NCBI RefSeq assembly: GCF_015291705.1
Contig: NZ_CP030050.1
Span: 7,874,001-7,938,000, forward strand
DNA: 64,000 nucleotides
Reading direction: 5' to 3'
From: Bradyrhizobium arachidis
GTDB lineage: Bacteria > Pseudomonadota > Alphaproteobacteria > Rhizobiales > Xanthobacteraceae
Part shown: one piece after another, positions 43,897-52,163 of the stretch
Layout: the number at the start of each line of letters is the position of its first letter
Numbering within the stretch: position 1 is the stretch's first letter
Position numbers and translations under genes: made by a program
Notes under the pieces: generated by a model
Told to the model about the DNA's origin: nothing
Databases searched by the model: none
The model's input: the letters and a program-made list of their open reading frames with translations, nothing else

Positions 43897-44832
43897 ATGC
43901 GCAAATTACCGCCCCTCAATGCGATCCGGGCGTTCGAAGCCGCCGCCCGTCATCAGAGCTTTACGGCTGCCGCGGCCGAGCTGTGCGTGTCGGTCACGGC
44001 TGTGAGCCATCAGGTCCGGCAACTGGAAGCGCTCTTGAAGCGGAAATTGTTCGACCGCCGCGGACGAACCGTTGCGTTGACATCCGAAGGGCGGGCGATC
44101 TTTCCGTTGCTGCGGGACGGCTTCGATCAGCTCGCGAATGCCTTTGCCGGCATCCAGCCCCGCGCCGGATTGCAGGAGATCACCCTCTCCACGACACGCG
44201 CCTTCGCGGAACGTTGGCTCGTTCCGCGGCTGGAGCAGTTCAGCGCGCGGTTTCCGGCCATCATCGTGCATATCGACGCCACGGAAGACATCGTGACCCC
44301 GGGCACGCGCGGCGTTGATCTCGCCATCCGCTACGGGCGGTCGGACGGTGCTGAGCCGGCTGCCGTTTTGTTCGAGGATAGCTATATCGCGGTCGCCGCC
44401 AGCGGAATCTGTCCGCACAACGTCGCCTCGCCCCGCATCGACGACTTCGCAACGCGGTCGCTGCTGGCCTTTCGCTGGAAGAACCCGGCGCTGGAGTTTC
44501 CCGCATGGTCGGGCTGGCTCGCCGTCGCGCCGCGCGGCCGGCGCGCCAATTTTGCCATGTCCTGGTTCAGCGAAGAGACGCTGGCATTGCATGCGGCGGA
44601 GCGCGGGCTCGGACCGCTGCTTTGCAGCGACGCACTGGTGGACGATCAACTCCGTCAGGGGACCATGCGCCAGATCGAAGGACCTGCCCTGCCGGGCTTT
44701 GCCTTCAGGCTGTTGGAAGGCGCTTCGGTCGGCCGGCGCAAAGCGGTGGCCACCTTCACCGACTGGCTGCGCGCGGAAGCGGCAGGCTTCCGCGCGCGAT
44801 CGTGGGCGCTCAGGGAACCACGGGCTGCGTGA
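43897..44832 (+). CDS. LysR-family regulator, GcvA-like
   Basis: 311 residues. The helix-turn-helix (LPPLNAIRAFEAAARHQSFTAAAAELCVSVTAVSHQVRQLE) and the following LFDRRGRTVALTSEG are typical of the GcvA subgroup. The effector domain has LSTTRAFAERWLVPRLEQF and GTRGVDLAIRYG. GGGAGA is 6 nt before the ATG. It lies 28 bp after the DUF1989 gene and overlaps the 3' end of the convergent deacetylase gene by 23 bp. A candidate to bind the two boxes at 46472 and 46574. Confidence 0.93.
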   Translation: MRKLPPLNAIRAFEAAARHQSFTAAAAELCVSVTAVSHQVRQLEALLKRKLFDRRGRTVALTSEGRAIFPLLRDGFDQLANAFAGIQPRAGLQEITLSTTRAFAERWLVPRLEQFSARFPAIIVHIDATEDIVTPGTRGVDLAIRYGRSDGAEPAAVLFEDSYIAVAASGICPHNVASPRIDDFATRSLLAFRWKNPALEFPAWSGWLAVAPRGRRANFAMSWFSEETLALHAAERGLGPLLCSDALVDDQLRQGTMRQIEGPALPGFAFRLLEGASVGRRKAVATFTDWLRAEAAGFRARSWALREPRAA

Positions 44833-45697
44833 AGTAGGGCAGCCTCTCGACGCGAACCTGGTAGGTCCCGGCGTTCACCAGCGCGTCGACATGGGCCGCG
44901 ATCTGCTCGAGCGTGGCGAACCAGACCTTGCGGTTGGCGAGGACATCCTCGAGCCAACGCTCGACCACCCGCCAGCGCGCGAGCCTGCCGGTGAGGAAGG
45001 GGTGCCAGATTCCCATCCAAAATCCCCCCGCCTCGTACTGTGCCTCGAATTCCTCGAACGAAGCCGCAAGCCCCGCGCTCGGCGATTGCACCGGCATCAT
45101 GTAGCCGATTTCGGCATAATGGGCGAAAGGCGGCCAGTCGTCCGCACCCCAATGCGGCGGCATCTCGTAGAGCTTTCCCTTCTGCGTTTGCATCAGATAC
45201 GGAATGTCGTCGGCCATCAGCGATGAATCATAGCTGAAGCCGTGCTCGATCAGCAGTTCGAGCGTCGCTTGCGTCGCATTGTAGAGCGGCGCGCGGTAGC
45301 CGCGCGGCTTGCGCCCCGTCATCGCGACGTGGGTGCGAAGTGCACGTTCGAACCGCTCGCGTTGCAGATCCGGCCCGATCTCGGCCGGGTCCTCGTGAAT
45401 GTAACCGTGGTGGCCGATCTCGTGCCCATCCTTCAGGATCGCCTCGACGGCGGCGGGATAATTTTCCATCGTCCAGGCCGGCATGAAGAACGATTGCTTC
45501 AGGCCAAGCCGCCGATACGTCTCGAGAATGCGCGGCACGGCGACCGTCGGACCGTATCGCCCCATCGTGATCGGATAGAGCCGGTTGTAACTGTCCTGGG
45601 GCCGCGCGACGTGGATGAGACTGTCCGCGTCGACGTCCAGGGTGATCGCGCAGGCGCACCGGGCACCGTTCGGCCAGGGAATGGGATTGGCTATCAT
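44810..45697 (-). CDS. Polysaccharide-deacetylase family hydrolase (PuuE-like)
   Basis: 295 residues of the NodB-homology fold. Motif 1 is ITLDVDADS (metal/catalytic Asp), motif 2 HEIGHHGYIHED (two histidines), motif 3 GYRAPLYN, and HPFLTGRLARW provides the late histidine. Within this family, cytoplasmic members with this pattern and no signal peptide include PuuE-type allantoinase and related cyclic-amide hydrolases. A true polysaccharide substrate is less likely. 21 bp downstream of the azoreductase gene, same strand. Confidence 0.85.
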   Translation of the reverse strand: MIANPIPWPNGARCACAITLDVDADSLIHVARPQDSYNRLYPITMGRYGPTVAVPRILETYRRLGLKQSFFMPAWTMENYPAAVEAILKDGHEIGHHGYIHEDPAEIGPDLQRERFERALRTHVAMTGRKPRGYRAPLYNATQATLELLIEHGFSYDSSLMADDIPYLMQTQKGKLYEMPPHWGADDWPPFAHYAEIGYMMPVQSPSAGLAASFEEFEAQYEAGGFWMGIWHPFLTGRLARWRVVERWLEDVLANRKVWFATLEQIAAHVDALVNAGTYQVRVERLPYFTQPVVP

Positions 45698-45718
45698 GCT
45701 CGCTCTGCCGCTCTCGCT

Positions 45719-46390
45719 TCACTCGGCCGCAAGCCTATCATCCTGACCGACCCCGAGACACTGATCGACCAGCACGGGGATGGCGGCAAGCGCATCGGCA
45801 AGCGACTGCCGGTGGCGCTCGTCATCGAACTCCTGGTAGTCGACGGCAATGACATGGCTCTCCTTCACGCCGAGATAGTGGGCACAGGTGAAGATGTGGG
45901 TCTCCAGGTGATTCATCCGCTCGCGCACCCCGCCGGGCCCGAACCCGAATTCGCCGCGGGAGCTGAGCACCACCAGGGTCTTGCCGCTCATGACGGGCTC
46001 GAGTGGAAAATCGCCGCGCGCAAGATCGAAGCTGAATGTCTGGCCGATCCGGATCACCTTGTCGAACCATGATTTCAAGCCCGCGGGCATGCCGTAATTG
46101 TACATCGGTGTGCCGATCACGATGACATCGGCGCGATCGAGCTCGTCGATCAGTTCGTCCGACAGGCGAAGCTCCTCGTCCTGATCCGGCCGGCGCGCTT
46201 CGGGCGGCGTGAAAGCGGCGGCGACCCAGGCTTCCGTCACCAGGGGCGGCGGATTGCGGCCGACGTCCCGCGCCAGGACCAGTGTTTCGGGCTCGCGCTC
46301 GAGCCAATGTTCGACAAAAGCCTTGGACAGGCGGCGGCTGATCGAGCGCTCGCCGCGCACGCTGGCATCGATGTGCAGGATTGTCGTCAT
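45719..46390 (-). CDS. FMN-dependent NADH azoreductase / quinone reductase (AzoR-like)
   Basis: 223 residues from the ATG at 46390, with GGAGG 5 nt upstream; the frame above it is not coding. Flavodoxin-like fold: TTILHIDASVRGERSISRRLS at the start, PMYNYGMPAGLKSWFDKVIRIGQTF for FMN/nicotinamide binding, and VLSSRGEFG. AzoR reduces quinones or azo dyes with two-electron transfer. First gene of a minus-strand pair with the deacetylase-like gene, divergent from the NCS1 permease. Confidence 0.9.
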   Translation of the reverse strand: MTTILHIDASVRGERSISRRLSKAFVEHWLEREPETLVLARDVGRNPPPLVTEAWVAAAFTPPEARRPDQDEELRLSDELIDELDRADVIVIGTPMYNYGMPAGLKSWFDKVIRIGQTFSFDLARGDFPLEPVMSGKTLVVLSSRGEFGFGPGGVRERMNHLETHIFTCAHYLGVKESHVIAVDYQEFDDERHRQSLADALAAIPVLVDQCLGVGQDDRLAAE

Positions 46391-46471
46391 CACGGACCTC
46401 CGATTGTGCTGCATCCGGCGGCAGCATTGCCGATCGCACCCCAGAGGACGATTGACGATATCGGCAGCGGG

Positions 46472-46590
46472 CTTGAGAAAAACTCAAGATCAAAGCGGTG
46501 GCCTCGCCGCACGCAGGCCGAGCTGCTTGCCGTGCACTGCCGATGCATGATGCTGCACTTCGGCTCATCCAGGCTTGAGTATTTCTCATT
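46472..46590. promoter_or_regulatory. Two LysR-type boxes in the azoreductase/permease intergenic region
   Basis: CTTGAG-AAAAA-CTCAAG (46472-46488) is a perfect 6-bp inverted repeat with a 5-bp spacer and contains the LysR T-N11-A core. A second copy, CTTGAG-TATTT-CTCATT, lies at 46574-46590, 102 bp later. The 264 bp gap contains nothing else recognised. A GcvA-like LysR factor, perhaps that at 43897, is the expected binder. Confidence 0.6.
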
Positions 46591-46654
46591 AACGCGCGGG
46601 ATCGCTTGTTGCTCAGATGCCTCCTCGCCAAGCAAGCACAACAATGGAGGAAAC

Positions 46655-48121
46655 ATGTCGACCGAGCCTCAATCCGCCCTGCCCGAACACCAAATCGGCT
46701 TCGATGCTCACGGCATCGAGCCGGTCCCTGCTGCGCACCGCACGTCCACGGCAACGGACCAGTTCTGGATCTGGGCCGGCGCCAACATCGCGCCCATCAA
46801 CTGGGTGCTCGGCGCTCTCGGTATCCAGCTCGGCCTCAGCCTGCTGCAAACGCTTGCCGTGGTCGTGGTCGGAAACCTGCTCGGCGCCACCCTGTTCGGC
46901 ATCTTCTGCCTGATGGGACATCGCACCGGCGTGCCGCAGATGGTGCTCGGCAGGCTGGCCTTCGGCCGCCGCGGCGCCGGTCTGCCGGCGCTCGCGCAGG
47001 TCCTCATGCCGATGGGATGGGTCGCGACCAACACGTGGATCGTGCTCGACCTCGCGGTCGCCGCCCTGGAACGGATGGGCGTAAGCGGCTCGACCGAGCT
47101 GAAATATCTGATCGCCGCCGCCGTCATGGTGCTGCAGGTCGGCATCGCTGCCTGGGGCTTCAATGCGATCCGGCAGTTCGAGCGCTACACCATGCCGGTG
47201 ATCCTGGCGATCATGGCCTTGATGACCGTGCTTGCGTTCTGGCGCGTGGATATCGCCTGGCACGGCTCAGGAACCAAGGATGCGAAGACCTTCGCGGCGA
47301 TGACGCAGCTCATGACCGCCATCGGCATCGGCTGGGGCATTTCGTGGCTGGTCTATGCCTCGGACTACACCCGCTTCGCCAGGCCGCAACTCAGTGCAGG
47401 CAAGGTGTTTGGCGCGACGTTTCTCGGCATGTTCGTTCCCACCGTGTGGCTCGCCTTGCTCGGGGCAACGATCGCGTCCGGCGGAGCAGGTTCCGACCCG
47501 GCCCAGCTTGTCGTGGCGACGTTCGGTGCCATGGCGCTGCCCGTGCTGCTTCTGCTGCTGCACGGGCCGATCGCGACCAACATCGTCGTGATCTACTCGG
47601 CGGCGCTGTCGAGCCTCGCGCTCGATATCCGCTGGCCGCGCTGGACCATCTCCGTGATCTCGGGCGTGATCGCGTCGCTGATCCTCTGCCTGTTCCTGCA
47701 GTCGGGCGACTTCGCGCACACCTTCGACAGCTTCATGGTCGCGCTGGTGGTCTGGATCAGCCCTTGGGCAGGGGTCACTCTCGTGGACTTCTTCGTGATC
47801 CGCGGCGGGCGCGTCGATCTCGGCGAACTCTACGCCTCACCCGAAACGAGCCGGTACGGCAACGTCAACTGGGCCGGCATGCTCGCGTTCGCGATCGGAC
47901 TCATCGCGGCCTGGCTCTTCCAGATGGGGACGATCGCCGCGATGCAGGGGCCGCTCGCGCTGTGGGCTGGCGGCGTCGATCTTTCGTGGCTGACCGGCAT
48001 GGTGGCGGCCGGCGCGAGCTATGCAGTGCTTTATCCGCTGTGCGGGCGGGCCATCGAAAACCTCGGCGCAGGGTCAAAGCTCGGCTCGCTCTCGGGCGAA
48101 GCCAAATCCACCTCGGTGTGA
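46655..48121 (+). CDS. NCS1-family permease (cytosine/purine/allantoin type)
   Basis: 488 residues from the ATG at 46655, after GGAGG 4 nt upstream. About twelve membrane helices. NCS1 signatures: FWIWAGANIAPINWVLGALG near the start, GWVATNTW, and DYTRFARPQ after the loop. NCS1 members import nucleobases, hydantoins or allantoin with Na+ or H+. It is divergent from the azoreductase/deacetylase pair and likely imports the substrate of this cluster. Confidence 0.92.
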   Translation: MSTEPQSALPEHQIGFDAHGIEPVPAAHRTSTATDQFWIWAGANIAPINWVLGALGIQLGLSLLQTLAVVVVGNLLGATLFGIFCLMGHRTGVPQMVLGRLAFGRRGAGLPALAQVLMPMGWVATNTWIVLDLAVAALERMGVSGSTELKYLIAAAVMVLQVGIAAWGFNAIRQFERYTMPVILAIMALMTVLAFWRVDIAWHGSGTKDAKTFAAMTQLMTAIGIGWGISWLVYASDYTRFARPQLSAGKVFGATFLGMFVPTVWLALLGATIASGGAGSDPAQLVVATFGAMALPVLLLLLHGPIATNIVVIYSAALSSLALDIRWPRWTISVISGVIASLILCLFLQSGDFAHTFDSFMVALVVWISPWAGVTLVDFFVIRGGRVDLGELYASPETSRYGNVNWAGMLAFAIGLIAAWLFQMGTIAAMQGPLALWAGGVDLSWLTGMVAAGASYAVLYPLCGRAIENLGAGSKLGSLSGEAKSTSV

Positions 48122-48131
48122 TGGGCGGAAC

Positions 48132-48166
48132 ATGTGTTAACGGCACGGTCGCGGCCGTTAACACAT
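48132..48166. terminator. 13-bp perfect inverted repeat after the NCS1 gene
   Basis: ATGTGTTAACGGC (48132-48144) pairs perfectly with GCCGTTAACACAT (48154-48166), loop ACGGTCGCG. It begins 10 bp after the permease stop. No T run follows, so it may be a terminator that needs other factors, or a binding site before the DUF4403 gene. Confidence 0.55.
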
Positions 48167-48251
48167 TCGCCCCAATTCCGACCCATCGGTGCGCTCTAGC
48201 GCCCTCCTCGCCCGCCCTGTAAAATCCCCGCCGGGGCGGCTTGGGGGATTG

Positions 48252-49820
48252 ATGCGTCTGACGTTGAATCTGAAGACTATCCTGATCGCGGTGGCGGTGC
48301 TCGCGGCGTCGTTCTTCATCAGCCTGAAGGCGATGGACTTCCTGTCGCCGCGCGCGACCAATCCGGCGCCGCCGGTCGCGCAGCTGCCGCCGTTGCCGCC
48401 GGTCGCGAAGAGCTCGATCGTGGTCGCGCCGGTCGCGATCGCGCTGTCGGCGATCCGCGAGCAGGCCGAGCGAGCCGCGCCGCGCAATTTCGCCGGCAAG
48501 GCCGACAACCCGATCTCGCAGATCCTGGAGAATGCCGACATCGGCTGGTCCGCCGTGCGCGGCCCGATGGCGACCACCGGCGACAAGGACGTGCTGACGA
48601 TCTCGACGCCGCTCAGCGGCAAGCTGAACGTCACGGGCTCGCTATCGTCCAAGGCCACCGGCGCACTCGGCGACGCGCTCGGCAGCGTGCTCGGCGGTGA
48701 CGCGGCGAAACGGATCGGCGCGGTCAACATCAAGAACCTGAACGCCAGCGCCGAGATCAAGGGCAACGTGGTCGTCACCTCGCGCCCGAAGCTCGCCGCG
48801 GCCTGGCACCTCGAGCCCAATCTCGGCGCCCAGGTCAATCTCGGCGACACCAACCTCAACGTCGCCGGCGCCAAGGTCAACGTGCCCGCGCAGGTCAAGC
48901 CGCTGATCGACAAGAATGTCGGCGAGCAGATCAACGCCGTCTCCGAGCGCATCCGCAACGATCCGTCGCTGCGGGAGAACGCGAAGCTGCAATGGGCCAA
49001 GGCCTGCCGCTCGATCCCGTTGCAAGGCTCAGGCAGCTCGGCCGCGCTGCCGCCGTTGTGGCTGGAAATGAAGCCGACCCGCGCCATCGCGGCGCAGCCG
49101 CGCGTCGATGCGCAGAACGTGACACTCCTGCTCGGCCTCGAGCTCGAGACGCGCGTCACCTCGGCGCCGTCCAAGCCGGACTGCCCGTTCCCCGAGAAGA
49201 TCTCGATCGTGCCGCCGACCGGCACCGGCGTGAACATCGGCGTGCCGATCGACGTGCCCTTCACCGAGATCAACAAGCTGATCGCGGCCCAGATGGTCGG
49301 CCACACCTATCCGGAGGACGGCTCCGGCCCGGTGGACGTCACCGTCAAAAGCGTCAACGTGATCCCGTCAGGCGAGCGCCTGCTGATCTCGCTGCTGGTT
49401 CGCGCCAAGGAAAAGAAGAGCTGGTTCGGCCTCGGCGCCGAGGCGACCGTGCACATCTGGGGCCGGCCGATGCTCGACCAGGCCCAGCAGACGCTACGGC
49501 TCGCCGACATCCAGCTCGCGGTCGAATCCGAGGCGGCCTTCGGCCTCTTGGGCGCCGCGGCGCGCGCGGTGGTGCCGCAGATGCAGCAGGCGCTGGTCCA
49601 GAAGGCGACGCTCGATCTGAAGCCGATCGCCGCCAACGCCCGCGAGAAGATCGCAGCCGCGATCGGCGACTACCAGAAGAGCGAGGACGGCCTCAAGGTC
49701 GACGCCAAGATCGACAGCCTGACGCTTGCCGACATCGCCTTCGATTCCAAGACGCTGCGCGTCGTCGCGGAGGCCGGCGGCTCGCTCAACGTGTACGTGA
49801 CCAAGCTGTCGGGGATGTAG
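48252..49820 (+). CDS. DUF4403 family membrane-anchored protein
   Basis: 522 residues from the ATG at 48252, with GGGGGA upstream. One N-terminal membrane helix (about 8-28) is followed by a Pro-rich linker and a large periplasmic region rich in beta strands and SSIVVAPVAIALSAIREQAERAAPRNFAG-type sequence near its start. This fits DUF4403, probably lipid-binding-fold modules (TULIP-like) of unknown function. The chain has an internally repeated look but no catalytic motif. Separate from the ABC operon 98 bp downstream. Confidence 0.8.
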   Translation: MRLTLNLKTILIAVAVLAASFFISLKAMDFLSPRATNPAPPVAQLPPLPPVAKSSIVVAPVAIALSAIREQAERAAPRNFAGKADNPISQILENADIGWSAVRGPMATTGDKDVLTISTPLSGKLNVTGSLSSKATGALGDALGSVLGGDAAKRIGAVNIKNLNASAEIKGNVVVTSRPKLAAAWHLEPNLGAQVNLGDTNLNVAGAKVNVPAQVKPLIDKNVGEQINAVSERIRNDPSLRENAKLQWAKACRSIPLQGSGSSAALPPLWLEMKPTRAIAAQPRVDAQNVTLLLGLELETRVTSAPSKPDCPFPEKISIVPPTGTGVNIGVPIDVPFTEINKLIAAQMVGHTYPEDGSGPVDVTVKSVNVIPSGERLLISLLVRAKEKKSWFGLGAEATVHIWGRPMLDQAQQTLRLADIQLAVESEAAFGLLGAAARAVVPQMQQALVQKATLDLKPIAANAREKIAAAIGDYQKSEDGLKVDAKIDSLTLADIAFDSKTLRVVAEAGGSLNVYVTKLSGM

Positions 49821-49918
49821 CGCACCGGCCCCACACGCCTCCTCGTCGCTTGCGCCGCTGGCATTCTCGCCGGAGGATGCTAGTCTCGCGGCACTGTAGG
49901 GGACAACGCGAGGACAAC

Positions 49919-51028
49919 ATGGAAGCCGGCATGGTCACACCCGCGCCGGCACTGGTGCGGTTTTCCGGCATTCAGAAGACCTATGATGGCGAGCACCTCG
50001 TGGTGAAGAACCTCGATCTCGACATCAAGAAGGGCGAGTTCCTCACCCTGCTCGGCCCGTCGGGCTCGGGCAAGACGACCACGCTGATGATGCTGGCCGG
50101 CTTCGAGGTTCCGACCCAGGGCGAGATCTACCTCGCGGACCGGCCGATCAAGAATGTGCCGCCCCACAAGCGCGACATCGGCATGGTGTTCCAGAATTAT
50201 GCCCTGTTTCCGCATCTGACGATCGCGGAGAATATCGCCTTCCCGCTCTCCGTTCGCAAAACCGGCAAGGCCGAAGCGCAGGAACGCGTCGGCGCGGCGT
50301 TGCGCATGATCAAGATGGAAACCATGGCGCAGCGGCGGCCCGGGCAGCTGTCCGGCGGTCAGCAGCAGCGCGTCGCGCTGGCCCGCGCGCTGGTCTTCAA
50401 TCCGCAGCTCGTGCTGATGGACGAGCCGCTCGGCGCCCTGGACAAGCGCCTGCGCGAGCAGATGCAGCTCGAGATCAAGCAACTGCACGAGACGATGGGC
50501 ATCACAATCGTCTACGTCACCCACGACCAGAGCGAAGCGCTCACTATGTCGGACCGCATCGCCGTGTTCAACGACGGCATCGTGCAGCAGATCGACAGGC
50601 CCGACGCGCTGTATGAGCGTCCGGTGAACAGTTTTGTCGCCCACTTCATCGGCGAGAACAATGTGCTCGCCGGCACCGTCGAGACGATCGACAAGACCTA
50701 TTGCCGGGTTGCGCTGGCCGGTGGCGGCGCCGTGACCGCGCGCGCGGCAAACGTCTCAGGTGCGGGCGCATTGACGTCGCTGTCGGTGCGGCCGGAGCGG
50801 ATCGCCATTGTCGCGGATGGTGCCGCCAGCGACGGACCGAACCGACTGCCGGCCAGGGTGCAGAGCACGATCTATCTCGGCGACCACGCGCTGGCCGTGC
50901 TCGATGTCTCGGGGAACGCCGAGTTCATGGTCAAGCTTCAGCCGGGTGCGCATGACAGCCTGACACCCGGCGAAAACGTCTTCGTCACCTTCCGCCCGGA
51001 GGACTGCCTCGCCCTCGATCCCGTTTGA
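49919..51028 (+). CDS. Polyamine-type ABC transporter ATPase (PotA-like)
   Basis: 369 residues from the ATG at 49919 (AGGA upstream); the open frame reaching back to 48992 overlaps DUF4403 and is spurious. Walker A GPSGSGKTT (about 46-54), Q-loop VFQNYALFPHLT, signature LSGGQQQRVALARA, Walker B LVLMDEPLGALD, switch VTHDQ, and a C-terminal TOBE/OB regulatory domain (about 245-365). First gene of ATPase, binding protein, permease, permease. Confidence 0.93.
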   Translation: MEAGMVTPAPALVRFSGIQKTYDGEHLVVKNLDLDIKKGEFLTLLGPSGSGKTTTLMMLAGFEVPTQGEIYLADRPIKNVPPHKRDIGMVFQNYALFPHLTIAENIAFPLSVRKTGKAEAQERVGAALRMIKMETMAQRRPGQLSGGQQQRVALARALVFNPQLVLMDEPLGALDKRLREQMQLEIKQLHETMGITIVYVTHDQSEALTMSDRIAVFNDGIVQQIDRPDALYERPVNSFVAHFIGENNVLAGTVETIDKTYCRVALAGGGAVTARAANVSGAGALTSLSVRPERIAIVADGAASDGPNRLPARVQSTIYLGDHALAVLDVSGNAEFMVKLQPGAHDSLTPGENVFVTFRPEDCLALDPV

Positions 51029-51082
51029 TCCAGCGATCAGAGCTCAACACAACGCAACGCAGATGAAGAAGGAACAAGGACC

Positions 51083-52141
51083 ATGCTGAAGCGCAAGATT
51101 GGCAAGATTGCTCTGGGGTTCGCCGCGGCGTTCAGCGCCAGCGCTGCGCTGGCGACGGTCGCGCAGGCGCGTGACCTCACCGTAGTGTCGTGGGGCGGCG
51201 CGTATCAGGATGCGCAGAAGAAAGTCTATTTCGAGCCCTTCAAGAAGGCTGCCGGCATTGCCATGAACGACGAGTCCTGGGACGGCGGCGTCGGCGTGTT
51301 ACGCGCCAAGGTGCAGGGTGGCGCGGCCACCTGGGACGTCGTCCAGGTCGAGAGCGACGAGCTCGCGGTCGGCTGCGAGGAAGGCCTGTTCGAGAAGATG
51401 GACTATTCAAAGATAGGCGGCGAGGCCGCCTATATCCCGCCGTCGGTCAACGCTTGCGGCGTCGGCGCCATCCTCTACGATTTCGTGCTCGGCTACGACA
51501 AGGACAAGCTGAAGGACGCCCCGAGCGGCTGGGCAGACTTCTTCGACACCAAGAAGATCCCGGGCAAGCGCGCTTTGCGTCAGGGCCCCAAGACCACGCT
51601 TGAGATCGCGCTGATGGCCGACGGCGTCGCACCGAACGACGTCTACAAGGTGCTGGCGACCGACGAAGGCGTCGAGCGCGCCTTCAAGAAGCTCGACACC
51701 ATCAAGGGCGACATCGTCTGGTGGAAGGCCGGCGCGCAGCCGCCGCAACTGCTCGCCTCCGGCGAGGTGGTGATGACCTCGGTCTACAATGGCCGCATCG
51801 ACACCGCGAACAAGAACGAGAAGAAGAACTTCGGCATGGTGTGGGACGGCGCGCTCTTCACCCTCGATAGCTGGGTCATCCTGAAGGGCAGCCCGAACAA
51901 GGACGCCGCCTACAAGTTCCTGGATTTTGCCGGCAAGGCGGAGAACCAGTCGAAGCTGTCGGAGAACATCGCCTATGGCACCTCGAACAAGGACGCCGCC
52001 GGACGGCTTGCGCCCGCCGTCCTGAAGGACCTGCCGACGGCGCCTGACAACATCAAGAACGCGGTCGAGATCAACGTGGGCTTCTGGCTCGAGAACATCG
52101 ACCGCCTGACCGAGCGCTTCAACAAATGGGCCGCGAAATAG
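51083..52141 (+). CDS. Periplasmic binding protein of a polyamine-type ABC transporter (PotD-like)
   Basis: 352 residues with a signal peptide cleaved near AQA (about 29). The mature start RDLTVVSWGGAYQDAQKKVYFEPF is the classic PotD/extracellular solute-binding (family 1) opening. WDVVQVESDELAVGCEEGLFEKMDY and WWKAGAQPPQLLASGEVVMTSVYNGR form the binding cleft. Substrate may be putrescine, spermidine or a related amine; specificity cannot be read. Good AAGGA site before the ATG. Confidence 0.92.
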   Translation: MLKRKIGKIALGFAAAFSASAALATVAQARDLTVVSWGGAYQDAQKKVYFEPFKKAAGIAMNDESWDGGVGVLRAKVQGGAATWDVVQVESDELAVGCEEGLFEKMDYSKIGGEAAYIPPSVNACGVGAILYDFVLGYDKDKLKDAPSGWADFFDTKKIPGKRALRQGPKTTLEIALMADGVAPNDVYKVLATDEGVERAFKKLDTIKGDIVWWKAGAQPPQLLASGEVVMTSVYNGRIDTANKNEKKNFGMVWDGALFTLDSWVILKGSPNKDAAYKFLDFAGKAENQSKLSENIAYGTSNKDAAGRLAPAVLKDLPTAPDNIKNAVEINVGFWLENIDRLTERFNKWAAK

Positions 52142-52163
52142 CGCACCCTGCAGGGCTCAACCA

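Noticed and set aside
46606..48222. 538-codon plus-strand frame over the NCS1 permease gene
   Set aside because: The permease frame has twelve membrane helices and NCS1 motifs; this one is Arg/His/Pro-rich shadow.
48992..49918. Open frame joined upstream to the PotA-like ATPase, giving a 678-codon fusion
   Set aside because: The upstream 309 codons lie in another frame of the DUF4403 gene and are Arg/Pro-rich shadow sequence. The ATG at 49919 has a proper ribosome site and family start.
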